A DNA stretch of 64,000 nt from Alphaproteobacteria bacterium (GTDB lineage Bacteria; Pseudomonadota; Alphaproteobacteria; Micropepsales; Micropepsaceae), in NCBI GenBank assembly GCA_028865545.1, contig JAGWJY010000003.1, forward strand, positions 62,001-126,000, in the 5' to 3' direction. The first letter of the stretch is position 1, and the number at the start of each line of letters is the position of its first letter. Shown here in pieces: positions 38,688-46,845 of the stretch. The notes beneath the pieces are model-generated. The model was not told the origin of the DNA and ran no database searches. It saw nothing but the letters and a program-made list of their open reading frames with translations. A program made the position numbers and the translations under genes.

Positions 38688-39530
38688 TTACGAAGCGTCG
38701 GGCTTTTTCGCAACCGGCGAGAAGGACGACAGGATATCCAGGATGCCAGGCGTCAGCAGGAACGGCGAGGCACCGAACCCGGCGCCTCCGCTGGAGAAAA
38801 ATCCGGTCGCAGACGACGGCGACCACATGGAGGCGAACAAGTCGGAGTAACCCGACGGGGCAGATGGCGTTGCCGAAGCCACCGCCGGCCCGGCGGATGG
38901 CTGCGAGACGGTCGGGGACGGCTGGCCAAGTGCCCAGTCGTAGACCTCGCGTACGGTCTTTGGTGTTCCGTCAGAATGGTAAAAGACGCTTTTGTTCGCG
39001 TCGGCGGCCTGCGGAAAAACGGCCGCCGCCGTCGCCTGCGGCGTCGAACCGTTCATGCGTATTAGACGGCAGGCTGCGTCGGCGCCGAGGAAATGTGCCG
39101 CATAAAGTTCGCCGCCGCATACTGTGCGCCCGAGCGCATCCTGCATCTGGGTTTTGGTTTGCTGCGCATATTCTCCGGCCATCATCGCAGAGACCTGCGG
39201 ATTGTTGCGCAAGGCAAGTATGGCCTGCCGGTCGGAGGGATTGTTCACATGGTAGTGGCCGTCTCTGCCTTGAGAAATAACGCCGGCATAGGAACCAAGG
39301 CCAAATTTCGTGCCGTAGGACTTCACCAATCCCAGCCAGGTCTGCTCGACGAACTGAAATAACCCCGCAGCCGACGAAGAATTGGACTGCGCGTGAGGCT
39401 TCAGGCCCGATTCCCGCATAGCGGTGTCCAGCAGGTAATTGAAGTCGGAACCGGTGACGGCGCTAGCGCGCTGCAGCGCGGCGACAACCGTAGACTTGTC
39501 ATTCAAGATACTGAGGGCTTCTGCCGCCAT
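38688..39530 (-). CDS. Lytic transglycosylase, flagellar SltF-like
   Basis: 280 residues. The SLT catalytic glutamate is in LLDTAMRESGLKP, followed by SSAAGLFQFVEQTWLG, typical of the family. There is no obvious signal peptide, as in flagellum-linked transglycosylases exported by the rod-export system. The C-terminal 90 residues are Ser/Pro/Gly-rich and may bind the rod protein. It cuts peptidoglycan glycan strands to let the flagellar rod pass; that role is inferred from the family and the motility genes nearby. An N-acetylmuramidase of other use is possible. Confidence 0.83.
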   Translation of the reverse strand: MAAEALSILNDKSTVVAALQRASAVTGSDFNYLLDTAMRESGLKPHAQSNSSSAAGLFQFVEQTWLGLVKSYGTKFGLGSYAGVISQGRDGHYHVNNPSDRQAILALRNNPQVSAMMAGEYAQQTKTQMQDALGRTVCGGELYAAHFLGADAACRLIRMNGSTPQATAAAVFPQAADANKSVFYHSDGTPKTVREVYDWALGQPSPTVSQPSAGPAVASATPSAPSGYSDLFASMWSPSSATGFFSSGGAGFGASPFLLTPGILDILSSFSPVAKKPDAS

Positions 39531-39579
39531 GGCTCGGGTTCTCCCGATATATCAGCCGGCAAACTAACCGCCAGTACGG

Positions 39580-39993
39580 TTAAAAACCGTTAACGACGCG
39601 GAGCAAAAAGTCATCGCGCGCGGCCAGCTCGTAGGGTATGGCCGGCCCACTGCCCCAGACCGGCCCCGGCCACGCCCCGTCCCCTTTGTTGCGGGCGACA
39701 ACATGCACGTGCAGTTGCGGCACCATATTGCCGAGGACCCCGATATTGATTTTGTCGCATCCGGTCTGTGCCTTCAGACCTTTCCCCACGCGGTAAATCT
39801 CCTCCTGTAGAACGGCACGGTCGGCGGGATTGAGATCGAAGACCTCACTCGCGCCAACACGTCTCGGCACCAGTATCAGCCAGGGAAATCGCACATCGTT
39901 CATCAGCAGCAGACGTGACAGCGGCCAATCTGTGATGAATACGGTGTCGGCCGCCAGGCGCTCATGAAGCTGGAAGTCCATGTGCGCAGTCAT
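39580..39993 (-). CDS. HIT domain protein
   Basis: About 137 residues. The histidine triad motif QLHVHVVAR (His-phi-His) is near residue 103; the third histidine is replaced or shifted, as in the HIT-like branch. Family members hydrolyse nucleoside phosphate linkages. The ATG at 39993 overlaps the TGA of the antiporter gene by four bases (ATGA); another start four codons later (MDFQLH) is possible. The stop lies 49 bases before the start of the transglycosylase gene on the same strand. Confidence 0.85.
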   Translation of the reverse strand: MTAHMDFQLHERLAADTVFITDWPLSRLLLMNDVRFPWLILVPRRVGASEVFDLNPADRAVLQEEIYRVGKGLKAQTGCDKINIGVLGNMVPQLHVHVVARNKGDGAWPGPVWGSGPAIPYELAARDDFLLRVVNGF

Positions 39994-40976
39994 CCGATAT
40001 GCAGTAGCGCCGGCGAAATTAATCCTTGGCGCCAAGCCAGGAAAATCAAGTAGCAGGCATAGGCGACGACCAACATGACACCTCTGGGGCGCGACAGGCG
40101 CCAGCGCATCGCCAGCAGAGGCAGCAACACAGCACTCACGCACGCCAGCACATAGACGTCGACCGACCCCAGCAACGGTGAAACAGCAAACGGAGCAATC
40201 ATGGCCGTCACACCCAGCACAGCGAGTAAATCAACGACATTGGCGCCGATTAGCGAGCCAACGGCGAGATTGGCGTTGCCACGCACGGCCCAAACGACCG
40301 TCACGAGTAATTTCGGCAGCGAGACGCCGAAGGCGATAATCGTCAATCCGACGAAAGCCTCCTGCAGATGGAACGCGCGCGCCATCGCCACGCCTCCAGC
40401 AACGGCGAAATTTGCGCCCAGCGCTAATCCCACGCCGCCGATCAGTAGCAAAAACAGCGCGCCGACGCCTGGCAGCGGTTCGCCGCGGCTACGGACCTCG
40501 GCGCGGGCCAGCAGCACCGAATGGTCCGCCGAGCGACGCCAATCGGACAAAAAGGTTACGACCACGTAGAGCACGAAAGCAGCCAGCAAAAATCCGCCAT
40601 AGGGCCGCGTGACGAAGCCGCTCCAGGTAATGACGACGATGGCGAGGCTGGCCAGCAGCATCGCCCCCCCGTCTCGGAGCACAACCTTGGGCGGCGATGA
40701 CATCGGGCGGATCATGGCGCCCAGGCCGAGCACAAGCAAAAGATTAAGAACGCAGCCGCCAATAACAGCGCCTAATGCGATATCCGGGGCATCCGTCGTG
40801 GCCGCACGCAGTGCGACAAAAAGTTCAGGCGACGACGATGCAGCAGAAATGACGAAAAGGCCCATCAGCAGAGGCGACATTCCGAACGCCTGCGCCAATC
40901 CGACGCCGCCACGCATGGCGGCCTCGCTTCCAATCACGAGCAGCACGAGTCCGGCAACTAGAAACCAGCATGCCAT
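39990..40976 (-). CDS. CaCA-family Na+/Ca2+ antiporter homologue with altered alpha-2 repeat
   Basis: 328 residues with about ten membrane segments. The two alpha repeats are visible: alpha-1 has SAASSSPELFVAL with Glu51, alpha-2 has AFGVSLPKLLVT followed by SLIGANVVDLL. The family motif in each repeat is GTSxPE, and both glutamates bind the cation. Here alpha-2 has Val218 for Thr and Lys222 for Glu. The AAA codon at 40311-40313 makes this clear in the DNA. Transport may be lost or changed. The start overlaps the end of the thiO-like gene. Confidence 0.88.
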   Translation of the reverse strand: MACWFLVAGLVLLVIGSEAAMRGGVGLAQAFGMSPLLMGLFVISAASSSPELFVALRAATTDAPDIALGAVIGGCVLNLLLVLGLGAMIRPMSSPPKVVLRDGGAMLLASLAIVVITWSGFVTRPYGGFLLAAFVLYVVVTFLSDWRRSADHSVLLARAEVRSRGEPLPGVGALFLLLIGGVGLALGANFAVAGGVAMARAFHLQEAFVGLTIIAFGVSLPKLLVTVVWAVRGNANLAVGSLIGANVVDLLAVLGVTAMIAPFAVSPLLGSVDVYVLACVSAVLLPLLAMRWRLSRPRGVMLVVAYACYLIFLAWRQGLISPALLHIG

Positions 40977-42175
40977 TCTTGAACCCCGGCATCCGTTCCC
41001 GGTGCCCTGTGCGCCGTCTCGACGACCGAACCGGCGGCATAGACCCTTGATCCGTCGAAGCGCCGTGGATCGAACGCAGGCACGTCTGCCGCCCGTTCCA
41101 GAATGAGACGGGACATCACTTCTGCCACAGCTGGTGCAAACAAGATGCCGTTGCGATACTGGCCGCTCGCTACATAGAGCCCCTCAACGGCTGTCCGACC
41201 AATGATCGGCATGCCATCCGGCGACGCGGGACGCAAGCTGGACCAGTGCTCAGCCACGTCCCAGCGCTCGAGAACAGGCATCAGGCCAGATGACCGCCGG
41301 CACAGCCAGCGAAAAGCCTCTCGGGACCGACTGGTGTCGTAGCCCGCCAGTTCTGTCGTTGCGCCGACCAGCAGGCGGCCGGCGCGTGGGACGAGGTAGA
41401 TGTCGTTCCCCCAAACCACGTGTTCAGGCATTGCTGCACCTGCCGGCGGCGCCAGCACCAGGATCTCCCCTTTGACGGGGATCACAGGGGGAACGGCCTC
41501 ACGCGGCAAGCCTTCCAACCGTGCGGTCCAAGCGCCGGCTGCCAGCACATAGGCGTCCGCGCGATGCGTCGCGAAGGGTGTACGGACGCCCGTCATTTTA
41601 CCGTTCTCGCTCTCGAAGCGTATCGCGGTTTCATTCGGCAGGATCTTTCCGCCCGCCCGCAGGAATGCGGCCGATAGTGCACGAACGACGGCATGGGTAT
41701 CGATCGTTGCCTCGTGCGGTGCCCAGAGCGCACCGGCAACGTTTTCGGCGAGCATCGGTTCCATGGCACGCGTCTGTGCCGGGTCCAGCATGGCAATGTC
41801 GGCGCCTTGCGCATGTGGATTTGGCTGGCCGGGCTTAGCGCGATGATCGCTATGCGGGCTCTCGTGCTGGTGTCTGGCGGACAGCAGCGCAACCATCAGC
41901 GAACCGCACTCGTGATAGCCGACAGCCACATCGGATTGAGCCTCCATTTCTGCGGCAAAAGTCGGCCAAAGGGCACTGGCGCGCCTGGCAAAGGCGGCTT
42001 CAGGGCTGTCAGCGGCGCCCAACTCTGCGGCGGCGGCGATCATCCCGGCAGACGCCGTCGTCGCCCCACTCCCCGCACTGGCGCGCTCGAGAATGCTAAC
42101 ACTGACGCCAGCCTGAGCCAGTTTCCAGCCGATGCCGAGACCGGCCACTCCGGCACCGATAATGACGACTTTCAT
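40958..42175 (-). CDS. thiO: FAD-dependent glycine oxidase-like protein, ThiO family
   Basis: About 405 residues. The FAD motif GAGVAGLGIGWKLAQAG starts at residue 7, the DAO-type substrate motifs are TASAGMIAAAAELG and WSSLRPASPDGMPIIGRT, and SGQYRNGILFAPAVA is the ThiO C-terminal signature. The family oxidises glycine to the imine used for the thiazole of thiamine. A His/Pro-rich insertion near residue 105-125 (RHQHESPHSDHR) is unusual. The ATG at 42175 follows GGAGG by five bases; the ATG four codons upstream contains the ribosome site and is rejected. No thiS, thiG or THI-box was seen. Confidence 0.85.
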   Translation of the reverse strand: MKVVIIGAGVAGLGIGWKLAQAGVSVSILERASAGSGATTASAGMIAAAAELGAADSPEAAFARRASALWPTFAAEMEAQSDVAVGYHECGSLMVALLSARHQHESPHSDHRAKPGQPNPHAQGADIAMLDPAQTRAMEPMLAENVAGALWAPHEATIDTHAVVRALSAAFLRAGGKILPNETAIRFESENGKMTGVRTPFATHRADAYVLAAGAWTARLEGLPREAVPPVIPVKGEILVLAPPAGAAMPEHVVWGNDIYLVPRAGRLLVGATTELAGYDTSRSREAFRWLCRRSSGLMPVLERWDVAEHWSSLRPASPDGMPIIGRTAVEGLYVASGQYRNGILFAPAVAEVMSRLILERAADVPAFDPRRFDGSRVYAAGSVVETAHRAPGTDAGVQEWHAGF

Positions 42176-42557
42176 ATTGTCCTCCATTGCGCGCCCCCGA
42201 CAGCGATGCGCCTATCCGCCGCGACGAAACAAAGAACACCTAAACTATATGCGGCCGCTGCGGACCTGTCCGGAAAGACGCAGGCCGGAGACTTCGCCGC
42301 AATAGCTTTAAAGGCGCCGGTCCTGCCCCTTGTGAAGTGAATGGGAAAGGCAAACGGCATGCCGCCAAGAACTCTGGCGACCTGGATACGAGCCAAAGCG
42401 ACCGAGGGGCCGGCCGGCCGAACCACTGCTGTCGGCGGCGGGAAGTTCATCAGCCTGCGTAGAAGGGCATCAAACATGGCGCAACCCGCTTAGGAGAGCC
42501 TTGCGCCAAGGTCAAATCGTTTTGCCGCCTACTTGCCCTACGCAGCAAACCTCCGAC
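42176..42557. other. Intergenic region upstream of thiO
   Basis: No confident gene. A 101-codon frame on the minus strand (42172-42477) overlaps the thiO ATG as ATGA but has no ribosome site and no recognisable protein. Directly before its ATG lies an inverted repeat, GGCGCAA at 42478-42484 with TTGCGCC at 42501-42507, a possible leader hairpin. No thiamine riboswitch core could be found on the minus strand. Confidence 0.3.
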
Positions 42558-42589
42558 AAAAAAAGAGCGGCACGGGAGGCGTGCCGCTC
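42558..42589 (-). terminator. Rho-independent terminator of the TonB receptor gene
   Basis: On the minus strand, arms 42581-42589 and 42565-42573 (GAGCGGCAC/GTGCCGCTC, perfect nine pairs) enclose a seven-base loop and are followed by seven T residues (A7 at 42558-42564 on the plus strand). This is a textbook intrinsic terminator, 74 bases after the receptor stop. Confidence 0.9.
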
Positions 42590-42614
42590 AGGAATGCTTA
42601 GGGCTAGTGCTCCC

Positions 42615-42642
42615 CGCCCCTCTCCAAAACCGGAGAGGGGCG
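42615..42642. repeat. Eleven-base-pair palindromic hairpin element
   Basis: CGCCCCTCTCC at 42615-42625 pairs perfectly with GGAGAGGGGCG at 42632-42642 around the loop AAAACC. It lies between the receptor stop and its terminator. It looks like a REP-type intergenic palindrome, or a second 3' hairpin protecting the mRNA. Only one copy is present in this window. Confidence 0.5.
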
Positions 42643-42662
42643 AGCGAGGCAGAGAGGCGCGA

Positions 42663-45600
42663 TTAGAACGTCCCGCGAATACCCACCAGGTAGATAGAAC
42701 CCGGGTTGTAGTAGGTAAAGGTAGCCGCAGGGTACTGGAAGTAGCTGCTCAGCTTAGCCTTGTTGAGATTCTGGATGTCGAACGTGATTTCCGGGTCGGA
42801 TGGAAGGTCCCCGAATAGCTTCGACAGTTCGTAGCTCGACGAGAAGTCTAACTGACCATGCGGCGCCGCGAATAGATAGGCGCCCGTCGGACAGCCCGCC
42901 GCTGCTGTACTCGGCAGACAGATGCCGTTCTGGTTCGAGCCCGACACGTACTCCTTGTCGGTGTAGTTGTACGAGAAGCGCACGCTTGCACCGTTGTTCT
43001 CGTAATACCCAGTCAGGTTGTAGGTGAACGGAGCGACACCAGTTGCGATCGGCGGAGCAGCACCGCTGGCCTTCTGGTCGACGATCGTCACATTGGCGGT
43101 GACGCCGAAGCCCTTCAGACCGTAATCCGCAAGCAGGAAGTCGAGAGGCTGTACGTAGTCGAACTCCATGCCGTTAACGGTCAACAGACCGCCGGCATTC
43201 ACCTGCTCTTGGATGAGAACGTTGGTGTTACAGTTCGTATCCGATACGCAGCCTCTTGCCTGAAGGGCTGTCTGCTGCGTGGGTGACACGGTCGAGTACG
43301 TGATACCATAGTTTGCAAGGAACGAGAACGGCTCCGTCGTGGTGCCGAGGCTGGTGAAGCCGCTGAGGCTCTTACGGAAGATTGTGGCCCCGATATAACC
43401 TTCACCACCCGTGTATAATTCGGCGCCCAGGTCGATGTTGTTAGAATAATACGGCGCCAGTGCTGGGTTGCCGATGGAGGCCTGCGCCGCCGAAGGATCG
43501 CCGAAGCTGACGCCAGGCAGCATCGCGCTCGGGTTCGGCCGTGTCATCGTGCGGGAGACCGCGAACCTGACCTGAAAGTCATCCGCGACCTCATACACGA
43601 AGTTCACCGACGGCAAGAACGATTGGTAGGTATGAACCGTCGTTGCCACCGTGTTGTAGGCAGGATACTTGCCACCATCCAAAACCGCCGCCGTGTTGCG
43701 AGTGTCGTTGTGTGACACGAAGCCGGCGATCATCTGCCGTGTCTGAACCCAGCGCAGACCAACATTGTAACGGAGATTGCGGCTGTCGAGATGCAGGATG
43801 CCGTTCATCTCGGCATACATGCCCCAGTCCTTTTCGTCGACGGTACCCGCGCTGGCGCCGGTATTGCTTCCGCCGGAGACTGGCGCGTTCGGATAGTCAA
43901 ACGAAGCGTAGTTCGAGGCCTTCTCGATCGCGGCATAGTTAGCCGTGATGAACCCGTTCGGTCCCGGCTTTAGGAAGCTGGCCAGTGACGATTGTGGGAT
44001 CAATGAGCCCTGATAGGTGAATGTTGGACTCATGCCGGCGCTGTAATTGGTGCCGAGGCCCGGATAGGTCGGATAGCCCGCGCCCGGCGTGGGCGTATTC
44101 AGCCCCTGACAAGGAGGCTGCGTGTTTGGCCCAGGTACAAAGACACTCGGATTGTCGCCGCAGACGGCATTCTGCCATGCTTGGTCGTTGTTGTAGCCAG
44201 TGATGTTCCGGTACGCCTCGTCATAGGCAAAACCGGCTTTGACGTTCATCTCGTCGCCGCCGTACTCGACGTCGCCGTGAATGCCGTTTGTGTAGGTGTA
44301 GCGCTTTTCGTCCTGGAGGTTCACGCGCCCACCCGACCACGTGAAGTTCGCCGGATTGTTGAGGTCGATGTTAAACGCTTCCGTCGGGAAGGCGCCGGTG
44401 TTTGTGTAGGTTACAACCCCACCGCCGGCCGGTGCGAGTGGATTGCCGGGTATGGTAGACGACGTCGTCGAACTCGACGGCGTGTTGACCAGGATCGTCG
44501 GCGAGTCGCGGAAGAAGTGGCTGCGGGTTATGTTCGCCTTAAGGGACACGTGCAGAAGGTCGGTGACTTGCCAATCCATACCGGGATTGACGCTCAGGAA
44601 GTCTTCCTTCTCCTTGTAGGGACGGGCTTCCAGGAAGAACTGCGAGTTCGCAAAGGTGCCGCTGGTCACGACGCCGTTGGCATTGATCTTCAGATTCTCT
44701 GGGATCATTGCACCGTTGCGCCCGACCCAGTCGATGTCGCTCCGATCGAGGTTGTTATCGAGGCGCCCGCCAATCATGTCCACATAGAAGTGCAGGTCGT
44801 CAGATGGCCTGTATTCAAGACTGACGACGCCGTTATAACGGCTTCGCGTGCCTTTCTCGTACATCGGACGTCCGAGACGCGGAATCAGCGCATTGCTGAT
44901 CTGCTCCGGTGTCAAACCGGGATTGAGCGAGGTCAGCAATGCGGCATTCACCGTCTGGCCTGGAACGAGACCGCCGGTTGTCACGTTGGCGGGCATCGTC
45001 GCCGGGATTGTCCAATTGCCGCCGCCGATCGTTCCACAATCTCCGGCCGGGCACATGGCTGCATTCAGTTTCGGCGTCGTCCAGCCGATGGTCTCGAAGC
45101 CGGTGACATAGGTGCGGTTGATTTGACCGGTAAGGCCGACGAGGACGCCGAACGGGCCCGAGGTGTCGCTGAAGATCAGAGTACCGCGAGGGCCGACGCC
45201 GCCATGATCGTTCGACAATGCGCTGGCCTGGGCCGAATAGGTCAGATGCATGCCAGGATTGTCGAAGGGGCGCATCGAACGCATGTTCACGGTACCGGCC
45301 GCGCCACCTTCAAGCAGATCGGCGCGCGCGCTCTTGTCCACGGTCAACTGTGTGAACAGTTCCACCGGCAACATGTTCAAGTCGACTTCGCGATTCGTGT
45401 TCTGCGAGTCCGTCGTACCGGTCGATGCCATCGCCACCTGTGCGCCGTTCAGCAAAACCTTGGTGAAGCTGGTGCCGAGACCGCGGATCTGGATGTCAAC
45501 GCCTTCGCCGTCGATTTCACGGGTGATAGTGACACCCGGGATGCGGTTGAAGGCTTCGGCGATGTTCGTGTCCGGAAACTTGCCAATATCTTCCGCAAAG

Positions 45601-45812
45601 ACCGAGTCGGTAAACCCGACGGCGGCACGCTTCGCGTTCGTGGAGTCCGTCAAGCTCGCGCGATAGCCCGTCACCGTGACGGTTTCCATCGGCGCGCTTG
45701 CATCCTGCGCGAGGGCCGGCGTCACGACGACGGCGCCCATTCCCGCAAGAATAGTCGTGCCAAGCAACATATTCCTGGCGCGGATGCTCATTTGGCTGAG
45801 TGCTGAACGCAT
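42663..45812 (-). CDS. TonB-dependent outer-membrane receptor
   Basis: About 1049 residues. Signal peptide (ILAGMGAVVVTPALA), then a TonB box-like ETVTVTGYRASL, the plug domain with FPDTNIAEAFNRIPGVTITRE and IQIRGLGTSFTKVLLNG, and a long beta-barrel ending in IRGTF with the C-terminal phenylalanine. The plug pattern is that of Caulobacter/Xanthomonas-type receptors that often import oligosaccharides. The ATG at 45812 has GGGGAG at some distance; the extra 27 codons upstream lack a signal. Two LacI-type palindromes upstream support a sugar-induced role. The substrate is not identifiable from sequence alone. Confidence 0.93.
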   Translation of the reverse strand: MRSALSQMSIRARNMLLGTTILAGMGAVVVTPALAQDASAPMETVTVTGYRASLTDSTNAKRAAVGFTDSVFAEDIGKFPDTNIAEAFNRIPGVTITREIDGEGVDIQIRGLGTSFTKVLLNGAQVAMASTGTTDSQNTNREVDLNMLPVELFTQLTVDKSARADLLEGGAAGTVNMRSMRPFDNPGMHLTYSAQASALSNDHGGVGPRGTLIFSDTSGPFGVLVGLTGQINRTYVTGFETIGWTTPKLNAAMCPAGDCGTIGGGNWTIPATMPANVTTGGLVPGQTVNAALLTSLNPGLTPEQISNALIPRLGRPMYEKGTRSRYNGVVSLEYRPSDDLHFYVDMIGGRLDNNLDRSDIDWVGRNGAMIPENLKINANGVVTSGTFANSQFFLEARPYKEKEDFLSVNPGMDWQVTDLLHVSLKANITRSHFFRDSPTILVNTPSSSTTSSTIPGNPLAPAGGGVVTYTNTGAFPTEAFNIDLNNPANFTWSGGRVNLQDEKRYTYTNGIHGDVEYGGDEMNVKAGFAYDEAYRNITGYNNDQAWQNAVCGDNPSVFVPGPNTQPPCQGLNTPTPGAGYPTYPGLGTNYSAGMSPTFTYQGSLIPQSSLASFLKPGPNGFITANYAAIEKASNYASFDYPNAPVSGGSNTGASAGTVDEKDWGMYAEMNGILHLDSRNLRYNVGLRWVQTRQMIAGFVSHNDTRNTAAVLDGGKYPAYNTVATTVHTYQSFLPSVNFVYEVADDFQVRFAVSRTMTRPNPSAMLPGVSFGDPSAAQASIGNPALAPYYSNNIDLGAELYTGGEGYIGATIFRKSLSGFTSLGTTTEPFSFLANYGITYSTVSPTQQTALQARGCVSDTNCNTNVLIQEQVNAGGLLTVNGMEFDYVQPLDFLLADYGLKGFGVTANVTIVDQKASGAAPPIATGVAPFTYNLTGYYENNGASVRFSYNYTDKEYVSGSNQNGICLPSTAAAGCPTGAYLFAAPHGQLDFSSSYELSKLFGDLPSDPEITFDIQNLNKAKLSSYFQYPAATFTYYNPGSIYLVGIRGTF

Positions 45813-45925
45813 ATTCGAGTTCTCCCCTGCTACTGCGTTTATTTCGGCTTCCGGCATGCAGGCGGCATACACGCCGCCTTGATTGCCGCACACGAGGCTA
45901 GATTTCAGGCTTGCTTGTTCCTCTC

Positions 45926-45941
45926 ATGGTAGCGCTACCAT
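45926..45941. promoter_or_regulatory. LacI-type operator palindrome 1
   Basis: ATGGTAGCGCTACCAT is a perfect 16-base palindrome with the central CG typical of LacI/GalR-family operators. It lies 114 bases upstream of the TonB receptor start and is a good candidate for repression by a sugar-responsive LacI regulator, which is not encoded in this window. Confidence 0.6.
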
Positions 45942-46131
45942 TTTTGGGCGAAAACGGCCGGAAACGGCCACTGCTTTCAACCCTTTGTCGCCTCCTAAAC
46001 CCCTGAAGTTGACCCTCAATGGGAGCGGTACCTTAACGTCACCGCGAATGAGTCTGATACTTATTTCTCGATGCTCGTCATTGTTTCTCGCGAAGTGCAG
46101 CGCTTTTGCAACAGGTTATTGGCACCAATTT

Positions 46132-46145
46132 GGTAACCGGTTACC
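46132..46145. promoter_or_regulatory. LacI-type operator palindrome 2
   Basis: GGTAACCGGTTACC is a perfect 14-base palindrome with central CG, also LacI-like but with half-sites different from the palindrome at 45926. It is 320 bases from the receptor gene and 212 bases from msrA, so either could be controlled. The remaining 544-base gap (45813-46356) shows no further gene or RNA. Confidence 0.5.
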
Positions 46146-46356
46146 TTTCAAATCTGCCTGCCGTTGCTGCGTATTTTCCGTTTCGCAAGATGGCCCTCAT
46201 TCGGGCATCAGTAATGCCCTTGGCACAGTAGCCCGGCGCTGCGCGCGACGAACCGCTCACGCGTCTTGTGATCGTTCCGGCAAGTGGCCTTTCGGCGGGT
46301 GCCGTCTATAGTTGTCGACAGACGGACAAGCTCATTTTCGACTGAGAGACGCAGAC

Positions 46357-46842
46357 ATGGAAAAAGCCACATTCGGTGCGGGGTGCTTCTGGGGCGTCGA
46401 ATCTTTCTTCCGCCAGGTGCCGGGCGTCATCGACGCCGTGTGCGGTTACGCAGGTGGCCATCTTGACAGTCCAAGTTACAAACAGGTCTGCAGCGACAAG
46501 ACAGGCCACGCCGAAGTCGTGGAGGTGACCTATGATCCCGCAAAGGTCTCATACGACGCGCTGGTGGACGTGTTCTTTATGAATCACGATCCGACGACGA
46601 TGAACCGTCAGGGACCCGATGTTGGCACACAATATCGCTCGGTTATCTTTGCGCATTCTATCGAACAGGAACGCGTAGCGCGCGAGAAGAAAAAGACGCT
46701 GGACGCTTCTGGAAAATTCAAGCACCCGATCGTCACGACGATTGAACCTGCCCCGCCCTTCTGGCGCGCCGAAGAATATCATCAACGCTATTTCGAGAAG
46801 AACGGCTTGCCGTCCTGTCACGTCAATTTCGCGGGGCATTGA
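46357..46842 (+). CDS. msrA: Peptide-methionine (S)-S-oxide reductase
   Basis: About 161 residues. The catalytic cysteine is in GAGCFWGVESFF near the N-terminus, followed by GYAGGH and later VGTQYRSVIF, all MsrA signatures. Repairs methionine sulfoxide in proteins. The start at 46357 (MEKATFG) is chosen because it fits the family; the longer frame from 46312 has no support. A cysteine near the C-terminus (GLPSCHVN) may be the resolving residue. The stop lies three bases before the GTG of ggt, so the two genes are probably co-transcribed. Confidence 0.94.
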   Translation: MEKATFGAGCFWGVESFFRQVPGVIDAVCGYAGGHLDSPSYKQVCSDKTGHAEVVEVTYDPAKVSYDALVDVFFMNHDPTTMNRQGPDVGTQYRSVIFAHSIEQERVAREKKKTLDASGKFKHPIVTTIEPAPPFWRAEEYHQRYFEKNGLPSCHVNFAGH

Positions 46843-46845
46843 GTC

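Noticed and set aside
37502-38713. 403-codon frame on the same strand as the MFS gene
   Set aside because: Arg/Cys-rich; the overlapping frame encodes a regular 12-segment membrane protein.
39580-39600. GTTAA-type dyad near the HIT gene stop
   Set aside because: Spacing is N6 and it includes the stop codon of the HIT gene, so it is probably coding sequence.
42172-42477. 101-codon frame overlapping the thiO start as ATGA
   Set aside because: No ribosome site and no recognisable pattern; kept only as a note because of the overlap.
42176-42560. Possible TPP riboswitch before thiO
   Set aside because: The CTGAGA and related core elements were looked for on the minus strand and not found.
44181-45806. 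541-codon open frame antisense to the TonB receptor
   Set aside because: Low-complexity Val/Arg/Asp-rich translation; the receptor on the other strand has signal peptide, plug and barrel motifs.
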